Assembly (NCBI RefSeq): GCF_013214175.1
Contig: NZ_JABSPA010000005.1
Location: 62,001 to 126,000, forward strand
DNA: 64,000 bases
Reading direction: 5' to 3'
Source: Colwellia sp.
GTDB taxonomy: Bacteria > Pseudomonadota > Gammaproteobacteria > Enterobacterales > Alteromonadaceae
The notes below the pieces were generated by a model, which was not told where the DNA came from, searched no databases, and was given only the letters and a program-made list of their open reading frames with translations. Positions 1 through 9,527 of this stretch are shown here, in pieces (the stretch's first letter is position 1; each line of letters begins with the position of its first letter). The position numbers and the translations under genes are program-made.

Positions 1-1
1 A

Positions 2-676
2 ATAGCACAAGCTGATATAAGCGTAATCAAAACCGCAATAGACAAAAAAACCTTAACCGCGCCTTTTACCGCCAAAGTAGGTATTCATAGCTTGGAAATT
101 GGTCAGTATTTAGATAAAAATAGTCAGGTACTTGAGCTTGTTGGTGTTAATGATTTTACTTGGATTGACTTTAATCTACCGCAGCTCTACCAAGAGCTAA
201 GTTTAGGTTCGACGGTAAAAATTAGCCCAATGAATCAAGCGGCTGAATTTGATGCCAGCATAATTGCTATTGACCCACAGTTATCACGTATTTCACGTCA
301 TTTAAAATATCGCGCGCAAATATCATCAGCAACCTTAGCATTAAAACCTAATACCTTGGTCTCTGTGATAGTGCCCATTGCTAAACAAGCAACACTCGCA
401 TCAGTACCTGATTTAGCAATAAAACGCGACGCCTTAGGTGACTATGTCTTTGTTTTAGAACCTGCTGGTGAAGGAAGTTATCGCGCTAAACAAGTTCCTG
501 TTGAACTCGGTGAACGACAAGGTGAACGAGTAATGATCCTTAGTGGCATTGCAGCTGGTCAGCTTGTTGCAAATAAAGGTGCATTTAAATTATACCCAGG
601 CATGAAAGTATACCTTGCCAGCGAAGCTGCTGAAGTCGCAGCTAAAGCACCTTCTACTGATGCCAGTGCACAATAA
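2..676 (+). CDS. RND efflux periplasmic adaptor (MFP/HlyD family), 3' part
   Basis: The open frame runs in from the left edge, so the N-terminus, signal peptide and first part of the hairpin lie outside the window. The visible part has the features of a membrane fusion protein: a lipoyl/barrel junction with TAPFTAKVG and LEIGQYL near the left edge, a beta-barrel region, and a C-terminal membrane-proximal domain with VELGERQGERVMILSGIAAG and LVANKGAFKLYPGMKV. Such adaptors bridge an inner-membrane RND pump to a TolC-type outer-membrane channel. The pump gene starts 9 bases downstream, so the two are surely co-transcribed. The first ATG in the frame, at 92, lies inside the conserved barrel and is not the true start. 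The substrate cannot be told from sequence. Confidence 0.9.
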   Translation: MAQADISVIKTAIDKKTLTAPFTAKVGIHSLEIGQYLDKNSQVLELVGVNDFTWIDFNLPQLYQELSLGSTVKISPMNQAAEFDASIIAIDPQLSRISRHLKYRAQISSATLALKPNTLVSVIVPIAKQATLASVPDLAIKRDALGDYVFVLEPAGEGSYRAKQVPVELGERQGERVMILSGIAAGQLVANKGAFKLYPGMKVYLASEAAEVAAKAPSTDASAQ

Positions 677-685
677 TAAGGGATT

Positions 686-3600
686 ATGATGCAAGAAAGT
701 AAACCATCAATTATGGACATTTTTGTCAAACGACCTGTGGTCGCCATTGTTTTGTCTATTATTATTTGTATTGCCGGCCTATGGTCAGCAAGCAAAATTC
801 CAGTACTGCAATTCCCAAAAATTGAAAGTGCTTCATTAGTTATTGAAACCTATTATATCGGCGCGGCTGCTGATGTGGTGCAAGGTTTTATTACTGAGCC
901 AATTGAGCGCGTTGCCGCTACTGTGCCTGGGGTTGAATATGTCGACTCGACCAGCACTTCTGGTAGCTCGAAAGTTACCGCTTGGTTAAAGCTCAATGAA
1001 AATTCAACCTTAGCGCTAGCAGAATTAACCGCGCGCTTAAGCCAAATTCGTTTTGAATTACCTGCAGGTGCGCAAGATCCTATGGTATCAGTTAGTCGTG
1101 CAGATAGGCCTTTTGCGGTGTTTTATTTAAATGTCCAGGCCAATGGTAATGACTTATCGCGCATTACTGATTATTTAACTCGCCAAGTTAATCCAGTTTT
1201 AAATGCTATTGAAGGCGTGCAAAGAGTCGGTATTGAAGGGGCTCGAACACCAGCAATGCGGGTGTGGTTAAATGCCGAGGCACTGCAAATATTTAACTTA
1301 AGCGCCAGTGATGTTTATCAAGCCTTAGCGACCAACAACACCATAGCCACGTTAGGTTATGTGGAAAATAGTCGACAAAAAATTGATATCGTTGCCAATA
1401 CCCAACTGAGCAGTGTTGAAGAGTTTCAACAATTGGTCATCAGTGAACTAGATGGCGCTAATATCTATTTAAAAGATGTCGCAAAAATTGAGCTCGCCGC
1501 TGAAGATACTAGTGTTACCGCTAGACTAAACGACAAAGATGCCGTTTATATTTCTATTTGGCCATTGCCTGGCGCTAATGAAATTGCCATTGGTGATAGG
1601 TTATATAAAACAGTAGCTGAGCTAAACAAAACCCTGCCTCATGGTATTTCAATTGATTATGCTTATGACGGCACCTTGTATATGCGTGATGCGTTAACTG
1701 AAATTTTTACCACCTTAGCTGAAACCGTCATTTTAGTTGGCTTGGTAGTGGTATTATTAATGGGCTCTTTTAGAAGCGCCATAGTGCCATTAATCACCAT
1801 ACCTATTTCTATTTTAGGTGCTATTGCCGCCATGTCTATGATGGGCTTTTCGTTAAATCTATTAACCGTATTAGCTATCGTACTCTCGGTGGGCTTGGTG
1901 GTCGATGATGCCATTGTTGTGGTAGAAAATGTCGCCCGACTTATGCGTCAAGGCATGTCAAGATTTGATGCCGCCTTGATTAGTTCACGCCAGCTATTGG
2001 TGCCTATTATCTCGATGACGTTAACACTGGCAGCGGTTTATGCGCCTATCGGGTTTTTATCAGGCCTAACGGGCGTATTGTTCAAAGAGTTCGCCTTTAC
2101 CTTAGCTATTGCCGTTATTATTTCAGGTATAGTTGCTATTACTTTATCACCTATTATGAGCGCTTATGTTTCACCTCAAGGTGGTGAGGAAGGCTGGTTC
2201 ACCGGTAAAGTTAATCATCTCTTTGAAAAACTGCAGTCGAGCTACGCCAAATTATTAACGCAGATATTTAAGTGGCAAGGACAAGTTTTTCTTATTGCTT
2301 TTGTGGTCTCGCTGCTTAGTGTGCCTTTTTATCTGCACTCGAAAAAGGAATTAGCACCGGTAGAAGATCAAGCCATGGTTATGTTTGTCATTCAATCACC
2401 ACCTGATGCTTCGTTAGAATATAACGTCGCGCAAATGAATCCTGTAGTGGCAAGCTTGCAAGAAATTGAAGGTGGGAATAAAATTTGGCAGATCATTTTT
2501 GGTGGCGGTGGTTTTGGTGGTTTAGAGTTGGTTAGTGCCGATGATCGCGACTATAGCGCCCAGTCATTAGTACCACAAATTTACGGGAAATTAGCGCAAA
2601 TACCTGGGCTAAATATGTTTCCTATTCTACCGTCTTCTTTACCGAGTTCAGGTCAGTTTGAAATTGAAATGATTGTTAAAGCATCTGCCCCTTATAGTGA
2701 AATGAAGCAATATGCCGATCGACTTGTTGGGGCAGCCTTTGCCAGTGGTCAATTTCTTTACGCAGATACCGATTTAAAAATAGATCTTCCGCAAATAGAG
2801 CTACAACTAAACCGAGAAAAAATTGCTGATTTAGGAATGAGTGTTGGACAAGTAAGTGAGCAATTGGGGGTTTTATTGTCCAGCAATTTTGTTAATCGTT
2901 TTGATGCGAATGGTAAAGCATATCGCGTTATACCCATAGTTAATGACGAAGTGCGCAGTAAAACCGAAGCTATCTTATCGTTGAATATTAAACTACCTAC
3001 CGGTGAGCTATTACCTGTATCGGCGGTGGCTGAGTTAAAATGGAAAACTGTGCCTAGAGAGCTAGGTACATTCGCTCAACAAGCTTCCTTTAGAATTTTC
3101 GGCGTCACTGCCCCAGGTTCAAACAAAGAAGCGGCTTTATCTGCCATTGAAAATGCGGCAAAAGAAATGTTACCGCTAGGTTATTCCATTGATTATGCTG
3201 GCGAATCTCGTCAGTTACGCCAAGAGGGTAATACTTTAATTATGGTACTGGCGGTATCACTATTGATCGTATTTTTAGTACTGGCGATACAATTTAATAG
3301 CTTTAGAGATCCCTTAGTGGTGTTGCTAGGCTGTGTGCCATTAGCGCTATCTGGTGCCTTGTTAATCCCTTATATGGAATTAACCACCATTAACATTTAT
3401 TCGCAAATAGGCTTAATTACCTTAATTGGCTTAATTGCTAAAAATGGTATTTTAATTGTAGAATTTGCTAACCATGCTCAGGAGCTTGGCGCGAATAAAC
3501 TTACTGCGGTAACTGAAGCAGCAACCACACGTTTACGTCCAATTTTAATGACCACAGCAGCAACAATCTTGGGGCACTTTCCCTTGGTATTGGTTACTGG

Positions 3601-3778
3601 TGCAGGCGCAGAAGCGCGTAACAGTATTGGTATTGTTTTAGTAGCAGGTATGTTTATTGGTACCATATTTACCTTGTTTATTTTACCTAGCTTTTATTTA
3701 TTGCTGGCAGAAAAAAGGCATAAATTGGACGAGCACGAATTTGATGTATCACAAGCAGCACTCGATAAAGTCTGTTAG
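686..3778 (+). CDS. RND multidrug efflux permease (AcrB/HAE1 superfamily)
   Basis: The 1030-residue protein has the usual RND length and layout: an N-terminal membrane helix (about 12-30), a large periplasmic porter region, helices at about 330-500, a second periplasmic region, and helices from about 840. The proton-relay motif is present: VVDDAIVVVENV near residue 405 holds the paired aspartates, and GLIAKNGILIVEFAN near 915 holds the lysine. It should export hydrophobic compounds using the proton gradient, together with the adaptor just upstream. AAGGGATT lies a few bases before the ATG. I cannot tell which drug or metabolite is moved, and some close relatives act on lipids or pigments rather than antibiotics. 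Confidence 0.93.
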   Translation: MMQESKPSIMDIFVKRPVVAIVLSIIICIAGLWSASKIPVLQFPKIESASLVIETYYIGAAADVVQGFITEPIERVAATVPGVEYVDSTSTSGSSKVTAWLKLNENSTLALAELTARLSQIRFELPAGAQDPMVSVSRADRPFAVFYLNVQANGNDLSRITDYLTRQVNPVLNAIEGVQRVGIEGARTPAMRVWLNAEALQIFNLSASDVYQALATNNTIATLGYVENSRQKIDIVANTQLSSVEEFQQLVISELDGANIYLKDVAKIELAAEDTSVTARLNDKDAVYISIWPLPGANEIAIGDRLYKTVAELNKTLPHGISIDYAYDGTLYMRDALTEIFTTLAETVILVGLVVVLLMGSFRSAIVPLITIPISILGAIAAMSMMGFSLNLLTVLAIVLSVGLVVDDAIVVVENVARLMRQGMSRFDAALISSRQLLVPIISMTLTLAAVYAPIGFLSGLTGVLFKEFAFTLAIAVIISGIVAITLSPIMSAYVSPQGGEEGWFTGKVNHLFEKLQSSYAKLLTQIFKWQGQVFLIAFVVSLLSVPFYLHSKKELAPVEDQAMVMFVIQSPPDASLEYNVAQMNPVVASLQEIEGGNKIWQIIFGGGGFGGLELVSADDRDYSAQSLVPQIYGKLAQIPGLNMFPILPSSLPSSGQFEIEMIVKASAPYSEMKQYADRLVGAAFASGQFLYADTDLKIDLPQIELQLNREKIADLGMSVGQVSEQLGVLLSSNFVNRFDANGKAYRVIPIVNDEVRSKTEAILSLNIKLPTGELLPVSAVAELKWKTVPRELGTFAQQASFRIFGVTAPGSNKEAALSAIENAAKEMLPLGYSIDYAGESRQLRQEGNTLIMVLAVSLLIVFLVLAIQFNSFRDPLVVLLGCVPLALSGALLIPYMELTTINIYSQIGLITLIGLIAKNGILIVEFANHAQELGANKLTAVTEAATTRLRPILMTTAATILGHFPLVLVTGAGAEARNSIGIVLVAGMFIGTIFTLFILPSFYLLLAEKRHKLDEHEFDVSQAALDKVC

Positions 3779-3823
3779 ATATACATTAGATCTATTAGAC
3801 CCTTAAACCTCGGTTAAGCATAC

Positions 3824-3862
3824 AAAAAGCCACAGTGTACATAGCACTTGTGGCTTTTTTAG
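3824..3862. terminator. Bidirectional rho-independent terminator
   Basis: GCCACA and GTG on the left pair with CAC and TGTGGC on the right around a short loop. A five-base A run precedes the stem and a T run follows it. It sits between the RND operon and the convergent HDOD gene and can serve both. Confidence 0.8.
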
Positions 3863-3964
3863 TGCGCCATTAATACTTTTTATCACGTTGTTTAGTCATT
3901 GCCGTGAATTATCGCTCGATAACCTGGGCTACATCGCCATGTTAAGCGAAAGGAAAAAACTGTA

Positions 3965-5065
3965 CTAATTGTTAATCCTGTCGGCTAAGCGCCGCTCAAT
4001 ATACTGTTTCGCTTCGTCACTATAGAGTAATGCTGTCGCCGTCTCAGTTACCTCTTCTTGGCTTTTATTATGGTGTTCCAACATCATCATCAGCTCACTA
4101 ATGATATTGGCTTCATAAACATAACACGCCATAGGGCGCTTACTAAAAGCAGCCGACAACTTAGCCGAATTAGTTAACTTCACCTGCACAGTAAGCGCCT
4201 CTAATATTGACTGAGGAAAGTGCCAATGTTTAGCGATGTGATAGGTTAACTTTTTTGACTTCTGCTGCATTAATTCTTTAAAAGCATAAGAGTTAGGTTG
4301 GCAGTCTGGGTGTACATAAGCAAAGGCACCCATCAATAATTGATAAATAATCATATCACCCAAGTTACAAATTAAGCCGATAAGGTAGCCTTGTGCTGCC
4401 TCATTTTTATCAGGAGATGCCTTTATTAATTCTTTACTGATAACACCACAGGCAAGGCTATGTTGCCAAATTTTGCTGCCATAGTGCTTAAAGTATATTT
4501 GTGATTGTGGGGTTAACTTACTGACAAAGCCATTGATTACCCCTTCAATAAGACCATTACTACCAAGCAACATAAAAGCGGATTTGAGATCGGTTATTGC
4601 TTTATTGCTGTGGTTATAAAATGAGGAGTTGGCCAATTCTATGACTTTTGCGGCTATTGAGGGTTCTTGCTGAATTAAATCAAGCAAAAGCTCAGTATCA
4701 AAATTATCATCACGCAAATGAGCCATCACCTTGTGAAGAGAAGCAGGTAAAACCGGCATGACATTTAGCATACCACTAGGATTTTTCAGCAAAACGGCAA
4801 CCTTATCGGCAACATAACGTGATAGTTCATCATGCTGCACAGCTGCTGTTGATTGGCCAAATAAAAAATCATAGTAGCTTTGCTGGTGTGCCTCTTCAGC
4901 ACTAACCAAGCTCAGCGGTTTGACTTGGTTAGTGCTGTGCAATTTATCGATTGCTTTTTGCTGCAGTTCTTCAGCAGAGATCTTATCTTCTTCAAAATAA
5001 AAATAATTGGGTTGCTGTTCAGCATCACTACTGGGGAATAATAGCTTTACCACCTCTTTAAACAT
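3965..5065 (-). CDS. HDOD domain protein
   Basis: The 366-residue protein carries an HDOD domain (a degenerate HD hydrolase fold) over about residues 105-310, recognisable from LLLDLIQQEPSIAAKVIELA followed by the helix-rich segment with LIGLICNLGDMIIYQLL. HDOD proteins are usually non-catalytic and act in signalling, often next to GGDEF/EAL or chemotaxis proteins. No other domain is visible. The first 80 residues are charged and may be a coiled or partner-binding region. The gene stands alone, convergent with the RND operon, and the ATG at 5065 is the only good start near the conserved part. The role in the cell is unknown. Confidence 0.8.
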   Translation of the reverse strand: MFKEVVKLLFPSSDAEQQPNYFYFEEDKISAEELQQKAIDKLHSTNQVKPLSLVSAEEAHQQSYYDFLFGQSTAAVQHDELSRYVADKVAVLLKNPSGMLNVMPVLPASLHKVMAHLRDDNFDTELLLDLIQQEPSIAAKVIELANSSFYNHSNKAITDLKSAFMLLGSNGLIEGVINGFVSKLTPQSQIYFKHYGSKIWQHSLACGVISKELIKASPDKNEAAQGYLIGLICNLGDMIIYQLLMGAFAYVHPDCQPNSYAFKELMQQKSKKLTYHIAKHWHFPQSILEALTVQVKLTNSAKLSAAFSKRPMACYVYEANIISELMMMLEHHNKSQEEVTETATALLYSDEAKQYIERRLADRINN

Positions 5066-5404
5066 ATGATACTTGAGTCCTATTAAGTTCGCAGCGCGCT
5101 TTTAATTGCTAGGTTCCACGATAGTTTGCCAATACAATCTCTAAAGTCACTATCCCACAACAGTTTTATCTATATCCATGGTATAAATTAAGAATAGCCC
5201 AAAGCCAGACAAAGCATTGGCGCAATGAATAAATCACATCAAGATATTACTTGTGCAAAAGCGCTCAGGTAAAAAAAGATAAAAAAAATCTCAAGCAATG
5301 GCTTGAGCTTTAATCGACTTCTTATTGAAAATAATAGTGCATCATTAGGCAGTTTATTTTAAGGTACTGTATGCAACCAAAATACACTTAATAGCTATTT
5401 CATT
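5066..5404. other. Intergenic region between divergent genes with a small hairpin
   Basis: This 339-base stretch lies between the HDOD gene and the MBL-fold gene and must hold both promoters. The one clear structure is CTCAAGC-AATG-GCTTGAG at 5290-5307, next to an A-rich run on its left side. Read on the minus strand it is a hairpin followed by a long T run, so it would terminate transcripts antisense to the MBL gene. No ORF of note was seen. Confidence 0.5.
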
Positions 5405-6163
5405 ATGAAACTACATCACCTTGACGGTCATATTCAAACAATTTTACTGGCAGAATATCCAGATAAGCTGTTGCTGCTTGATGGTTGCTGTCGTTCAGAC
5501 ATCCCTGTATTAAAGCATTTTATCACCCAGACCTTACAGCGCCCTTTTAATGATTTAACTTTGATTGTGGTAACTCATATGCACCCTGATCATGCTGGTG
5601 CCGCTAATACCTTACGAAAAATAACTGGCTGTAAAATTGCCACGGCCAATGTTGCTGGTCAGTGGTATTCAGGTCTAGAGGGTCGGCTTATGCACCTTAC
5701 CGACATATTGTTAGCTAAATGGGTCGCCAAACGCATGAAAAAACCCAGCAAAAAGACTTGGTATTCAAGCCAATTAATAGCTGACTATAAACTCAATGAT
5801 GGTGAGCCGTTACCGGGCTTTTCAGACTGGGTTGCCTTAGCTACTCAAGGGCATACTGATAGAGATTTATCTTTACATCACCTAGCCAGCAATAAGGTTT
5901 ATGTTGCCGATTTAATGGTCAAAGTTAAAAATAAATTTATTCCACCCTTCCCTATTTTTTATCCTAATCGTTATCGAGCTTCACTGCACAAAATAATCGC
6001 GCTAAAGGCCGACAGTATTATCCTTGCGCATGGCGGGGAAGTAAGGCTATCCGAGTATGATTACCAACATATATTGGCGTTAGCGCCTAAAATACCCAGA
6101 ACTCATTGGCGCTCGGTTAAGACAAAGCTAAAGAATTCCTTCAAGTTTATGCCATCTAAGTAG
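5405..6163 (+). CDS. Metallo-beta-lactamase-fold hydrolase
   Basis: The 252-residue protein shows the MBL metal-binding motif THMHPDHAG (His58, His60, Asp62, His63), a later His in GHTDRDLSLHHL (near 151), an Asp in VYVADLMV (near 169) and a His in LAHGGEV (near 220). This is a full set of dinuclear zinc or iron ligands. There is no signal peptide, so it should be cytoplasmic. Family members include glyoxalase II, lactonases and RNases; nothing visible points to one of these. A basic C-terminal tail is unusual but not diagnostic. The gene appears monocistronic. Confidence 0.8.
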   Translation: MKLHHLDGHIQTILLAEYPDKLLLLDGCCRSDIPVLKHFITQTLQRPFNDLTLIVVTHMHPDHAGAANTLRKITGCKIATANVAGQWYSGLEGRLMHLTDILLAKWVAKRMKKPSKKTWYSSQLIADYKLNDGEPLPGFSDWVALATQGHTDRDLSLHHLASNKVYVADLMVKVKNKFIPPFPIFYPNRYRASLHKIIALKADSIILAHGGEVRLSEYDYQHILALAPKIPRTHWRSVKTKLKNSFKFMPSK

Positions 6164-6298
6164 CAGCAAAACAATGACTACTCGCCACTAGCGGTGTTTG
6201 GCTGATAACTATATTGATTCACCTCAACAACTCACTAATGCAATTAATTATCAATTAGATTAAAATCATGCCTTTAAATTTTTCTAAAGGATAAAGCT

Positions 6299-6682
6299 GT
6301 GACACCATTAATTTTAACAGGAGCAATTTTTTTCACCCTCGCCCTGATCTTTTATTCTATTGGCATCTGGAATGACTATTACCATAAAAAATTAAAGCAG
6401 TGGCATCTGGCCATGTTTGGCCTTGGTGTTATTACAGATACTATTGGTACACTTTGCATGTACTTGCATGTCGGTCACCTTATCTTTACCGCTCATTCTA
6501 TTTCAGGTTTCCTCGGTCTTTTCTTGATGATTTTCCACTTTTTTTGGGCATTCATAGCAATCCGGAATAATGATATTGAGCTACAAAAGACTTTCCATCG
6601 CTTTAGCATCCTTGTTTGGGCTTTCTGGATGATTTCTTATATTTCTGGCTTATACCTTGGGGTTAGCGGGTTAGCGGGTTAG
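6299..6682 (+). CDS. HsmA-like small four-helix membrane protein
   Basis: The 127-residue protein is almost entirely membrane helices (about 4-24, 38-58, 66-88, 103-122) and matches my recollection of the HsmA/TIGR03987 group of conserved small membrane proteins. It starts with GTG at 6299, preceded by TAAAGGATAAAGCT with a Shine-Dalgarno-like AAAGG. No ATG lies near the N-terminus of the conserved part. Conserved histidines in the second and third helices (YLHVGHLIFTAHS) could bind haem or metal, but that is speculation. It has no operon partner. Confidence 0.6.
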   Translation: MTPLILTGAIFFTLALIFYSIGIWNDYYHKKLKQWHLAMFGLGVITDTIGTLCMYLHVGHLIFTAHSISGFLGLFLMIFHFFWAFIAIRNNDIELQKTFHRFSILVWAFWMISYISGLYLGVSGLAG

Positions 6683-6795
6683 CGTAATCATTAATGAGTA
6701 TAGTTACACGAGTCACTGCTCATCATTATTGAATATACATTGAAAACTGCTATACCTTAGTTATATGTTGTAGTGATACTAGGACGCAATAATCT

Positions 6796-7077
6796 ATGTC
6801 TTCTGTTATTAAGAACACCAAGCATTTAACAAGTGAGAATGAAGTGGTTTTAGAGGAACGCAGGCACGAATGTCCTAGTGAACATGCATTATGGTCGAAA
6901 CTTAGTGTTGCCCAGCAAGCTTCTGTAAGTTCAATGCATAATTATGGTTATCAGCTTAGTTTTATTCGCAACGAAGCTGAAGAAATGCTGGTAGTCATGC
7001 TACTTAATGAAGCGGTTATTGTTATTGATGATGAAGGGACTATTGATACTCAAGTTAGTATTGATATCCGAAAGTAG
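6796..7077 (+). CDS. Small hypothetical protein (93 aa)
   Basis: This acidic cytoplasmic protein has no signal peptide or membrane helix. The N-terminal half is polar with Cys-Pro (HECPSEH), and the C-terminal half alternates in beta-strand fashion (EEMLVVMLLNEAVIVIDDEG). I do not recognise the family. The reading frame starts with ATG, is uninterrupted and uses codons like its neighbours, which supports a real gene. A strong inverted repeat follows at 7099-7134. Confidence 0.5.
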   Translation: MSSVIKNTKHLTSENEVVLEERRHECPSEHALWSKLSVAQQASVSSMHNYGYQLSFIRNEAEEMLVVMLLNEAVIVIDDEGTIDTQVSIDIRK

Positions 7078-7098
7078 CATTGGTAGCTAAGCTCAATC

Positions 7099-7134
7099 GT
7101 TATTGTGCTGATATAATTATCACTGCACAATAAC
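7099..7134. repeat. Strong inverted repeat after the 93-aa gene
   Basis: GTTATTGTGC (7099-7108) is perfectly complementary to GCACAATAAC (7125-7134). Inside, TGATA pairs with TATCA around a TAAT loop, with a CT bulge. No T run follows, so it is not a classical terminator. It may be a 3' RNA-stabilising stem or a protein-binding palindrome. Confidence 0.55.
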
Positions 7135-7203
7135 TGTATAAACGCCCAAACAATGATCCAGAACAAATAAATAGAGCTAATACTTTATAAATAGCTTTAC
7201 ATA

Positions 7204-7341
7204 TATAGAGTTCTTGCTCTATAGTACACTTGTTCTTAAGCGAACACTTATTGTAATAATTTTTTGTAGCTTCCCCATAAGCTAGTGTGCCGATGTAGTT
7301 CTTAACTATTTAATAGTGAAGAAAATGACATCGGCTTTTTT
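7204..7341 (+). ncRNA. Candidate structured RNA ending in a terminator
   Basis: Four consecutive hairpins are visible in the 548-base gap between 7077 and 7626: TATAGAG/CTCTATA (7204-7223), TGTTC/GAACA (7231-7246), TAGCTT/AAGCTA (7267-7284), and a long GCCGATGT/ACATCGGC stem (7289-7335). The last has a paired inner stem (TTCTT/AAGAA, ACTAT/ATAGT) and is followed by six Ts. This layout fits a small RNA with its own terminator, or a structured 3' UTR of the 93-aa gene. I match it to no known RNA family. Nothing notable was seen at 7342-7625 beyond the presumed promoter of the ABC gene. Confidence 0.35.
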
Positions 7342-7625
7342 ATGCCTGAAATTTAGTGACCATTGCCGCCCACTATTGATAAGAACTGTTAGGCATAACG
7401 CTTACATGGGTACTTCCCCCGCCCACCGAACTTGCAACTGACTTAATGGAGTACTTTCACTTACATATTTTGCCTTTATTTAGCGCTAAGTTAGCGTTAC
7501 TTTTACCCTAATGTGCCCATATTAAGATATTACTGCCTAGTTCAATGCTCACTAAAAGCGTAGACTATTGGCAATATTTTCATCCACTAGCTTCTTAACT
7601 GAGCTAGTAAAGACTAAGGGACCTT

Positions 7626-9431
7626 ATGTCTGAACACTCCTCGGCCAGCTCACTTACCGACACAGTTGCAACTGAAAAATCTCAAGATAAGAAAGTTGCC
7701 ATCCTCTTTGAGCTAATTCAATTTATTCGTCCCTATAAAGGTCATGTATTAGCCGCTTTTATCGCCCTTATTTTTACTGCTGCGGTAATGCTGTCTGTTG
7801 GTCAAGGCGTTAGGATGTTAATTGATGAGGGCTTTGCTCAACAGTCCATTGAGCAATTACAGCAAGCTGTGCTATTTATTTTGGCAATTACCGTATTAAT
7901 TGCCGGCGGTACATTTTCTCGCTTTTATTTAGTTTCCTGGTTAGGTGAGCGAGTCAGTGCAGATATACGTTTGGCGGTATTTAATCATGTCATTACTTTG
8001 CACCCTAGCTATTTTGAGACCAACGGCAGTGGCGATATTATGTCACGCATCACCACTGATACCACGCTATTACAAAGTATCATAGGTTCTTCATTTTCTA
8101 TGGCGATTCGCAGTGTCTTAATGCTGCTAGGCGCACTGGTAATGTTGTTTGCCACTAATATTAAATTAACCATTATTGTTTTAATTTCAGTGCCATTTAT
8201 TTTGGTACCCATCTTATTTTATGGCCGTAAAGTGAGAAAATTATCACGTAAGAGCCAAGACTCAATGGCCGATGTTGGTAGTTATGCGGGCGAAGCTATA
8301 GAACATATTAAAACAGTGCAAAGTTATACCCACGAGCAACAAGAAAGGCACGCTTTTGCTAAAGAAGTTGAAAAGTCATTTGATATTGGTCGTAGTCGTA
8401 TAAAACAACGTGCCACCTTAATTGCCGGTGTTATTATTATCGTTTTTGGCGCTATCACCGGCATGTTATGGGTCGGTGGCAGTGACGTGATCCACGGTAA
8501 AATGAGCGGCGGTGATTTAGGCGCTTTTGTATTTTATGCCATTTTAGTGGCTTCTTCTTTAGCAACCATTTCAGAAGTACTAGGTGAATTACAGCGCGCT
8601 GCTGGTGCGACCGAAAGACTCATTGAGATTTTACACGTTAAAAGCCATATTCTTCCGCCGATAGAAAATGTGGTATCGGCAAAAGATCTTAACGCAGAAA
8701 TTACTTTTGAAGAAGTGAGCTTTAACTACCCTTCAAGACCAGATCAAGCAGCAACGCAAGGACTTAACTTAGTCGCGGAGCAAGGTAAAGTATTGGCTTT
8801 AGTTGGCCCATCCGGCGCAGGAAAAACCACGCTATTTGAACTGCTACAGCGCTTTTATGATCCACAAGAAGGTCGTATAACCTTAGGCGGCACTGATATA
8901 CGCCAACTTGACCCGGAAGACCTTCGCCAACAAATGGCCTTGGTGCCACAACAGCCGGCACTATTTAGCAGTGATGTTTTTCATAATATACGCTACGGCA
9001 AGCCTGATGCTAGCGATGAAGAAGTCATCTCTGCCGCTAAAAAAGCCCACGCTCATGAATTTATCAGTCAATTGCCGCAAGGCTATAATAGTTATCTAGG
9101 TGAACGTGGTGTGCGTCTTTCTGGTGGTCAACGTCAGCGTATAGCCATCGCTCGGGCAATATTAAAAGACCCGCATATATTATTGCTCGATGAAGCAACC
9201 AGTGCTCTTGATAGTGAAAGTGAACATTATGTGCAACAAGCACTTGAAGAATTGATGCGTGGTCGCACCACCATTATTATTGCTCATCGCTTTTCAACCA
9301 TACAACATGCTGACCATATTGCGGTATTAGATCAAGGCCGGTTAGTTGATATCGGCGATCATCAATCATTATTGCAAACCTGTGACTTATATCAGCGCTT
9401 AGTGGAGCTACAGTTTAAACAAGTAAGCTAA
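7626..9431 (+). CDS. MsbA-type ABC exporter (fused membrane and ATPase domains)
   Basis: The 601-residue half-transporter has six membrane helices over about residues 35-320 (type IV ABC exporter fold) and a C-terminal nucleotide-binding domain. Walker A is GPSGAGKTT (near 398), the signature is LSGGQRQRIAIARA (near 500), Walker B is ILLLDEATSAL, and the H-loop is IAHRFST. It should work as a homodimer in the inner membrane, exporting a lipid, drug or peptide. A polar, Ser/Thr-rich N-terminal leader of about 25 residues precedes the first helix. The ATG follows AAGGGACCTT. The gene stands alone; essential lipid A MsbA normally neighbours lpxK, which is absent, so a drug or lipid exporter of unknown substrate is more likely. 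Confidence 0.88.
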   Translation: MSEHSSASSLTDTVATEKSQDKKVAILFELIQFIRPYKGHVLAAFIALIFTAAVMLSVGQGVRMLIDEGFAQQSIEQLQQAVLFILAITVLIAGGTFSRFYLVSWLGERVSADIRLAVFNHVITLHPSYFETNGSGDIMSRITTDTTLLQSIIGSSFSMAIRSVLMLLGALVMLFATNIKLTIIVLISVPFILVPILFYGRKVRKLSRKSQDSMADVGSYAGEAIEHIKTVQSYTHEQQERHAFAKEVEKSFDIGRSRIKQRATLIAGVIIIVFGAITGMLWVGGSDVIHGKMSGGDLGAFVFYAILVASSLATISEVLGELQRAAGATERLIEILHVKSHILPPIENVVSAKDLNAEITFEEVSFNYPSRPDQAATQGLNLVAEQGKVLALVGPSGAGKTTLFELLQRFYDPQEGRITLGGTDIRQLDPEDLRQQMALVPQQPALFSSDVFHNIRYGKPDASDEEVISAAKKAHAHEFISQLPQGYNSYLGERGVRLSGGQRQRIAIARAILKDPHILLLDEATSALDSESEHYVQQALEELMRGRTTIIIAHRFSTIQHADHIAVLDQGRLVDIGDHQSLLQTCDLYQRLVELQFKQVS

Positions 9432-9464
9432 GCTGAAAACACATTTAGGAGGAGATACAGATAC

Positions 9465-9503
9465 AAAAAAAGGAGAACCGCTAAAGCGTTCTCCTTTTTT
9501 CAT
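9465..9503. terminator. Bidirectional terminator between ABC exporter and engB
   Basis: GGAGAAC(C)GC pairs with GCGTTCTCC around TAAA. The stem has a run of seven As on the left and six Ts on the right, so it can terminate both convergent genes. Confidence 0.85.
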
Positions 9504-9527
9504 TTGGATAAAGGGCTGTTGATTTAA

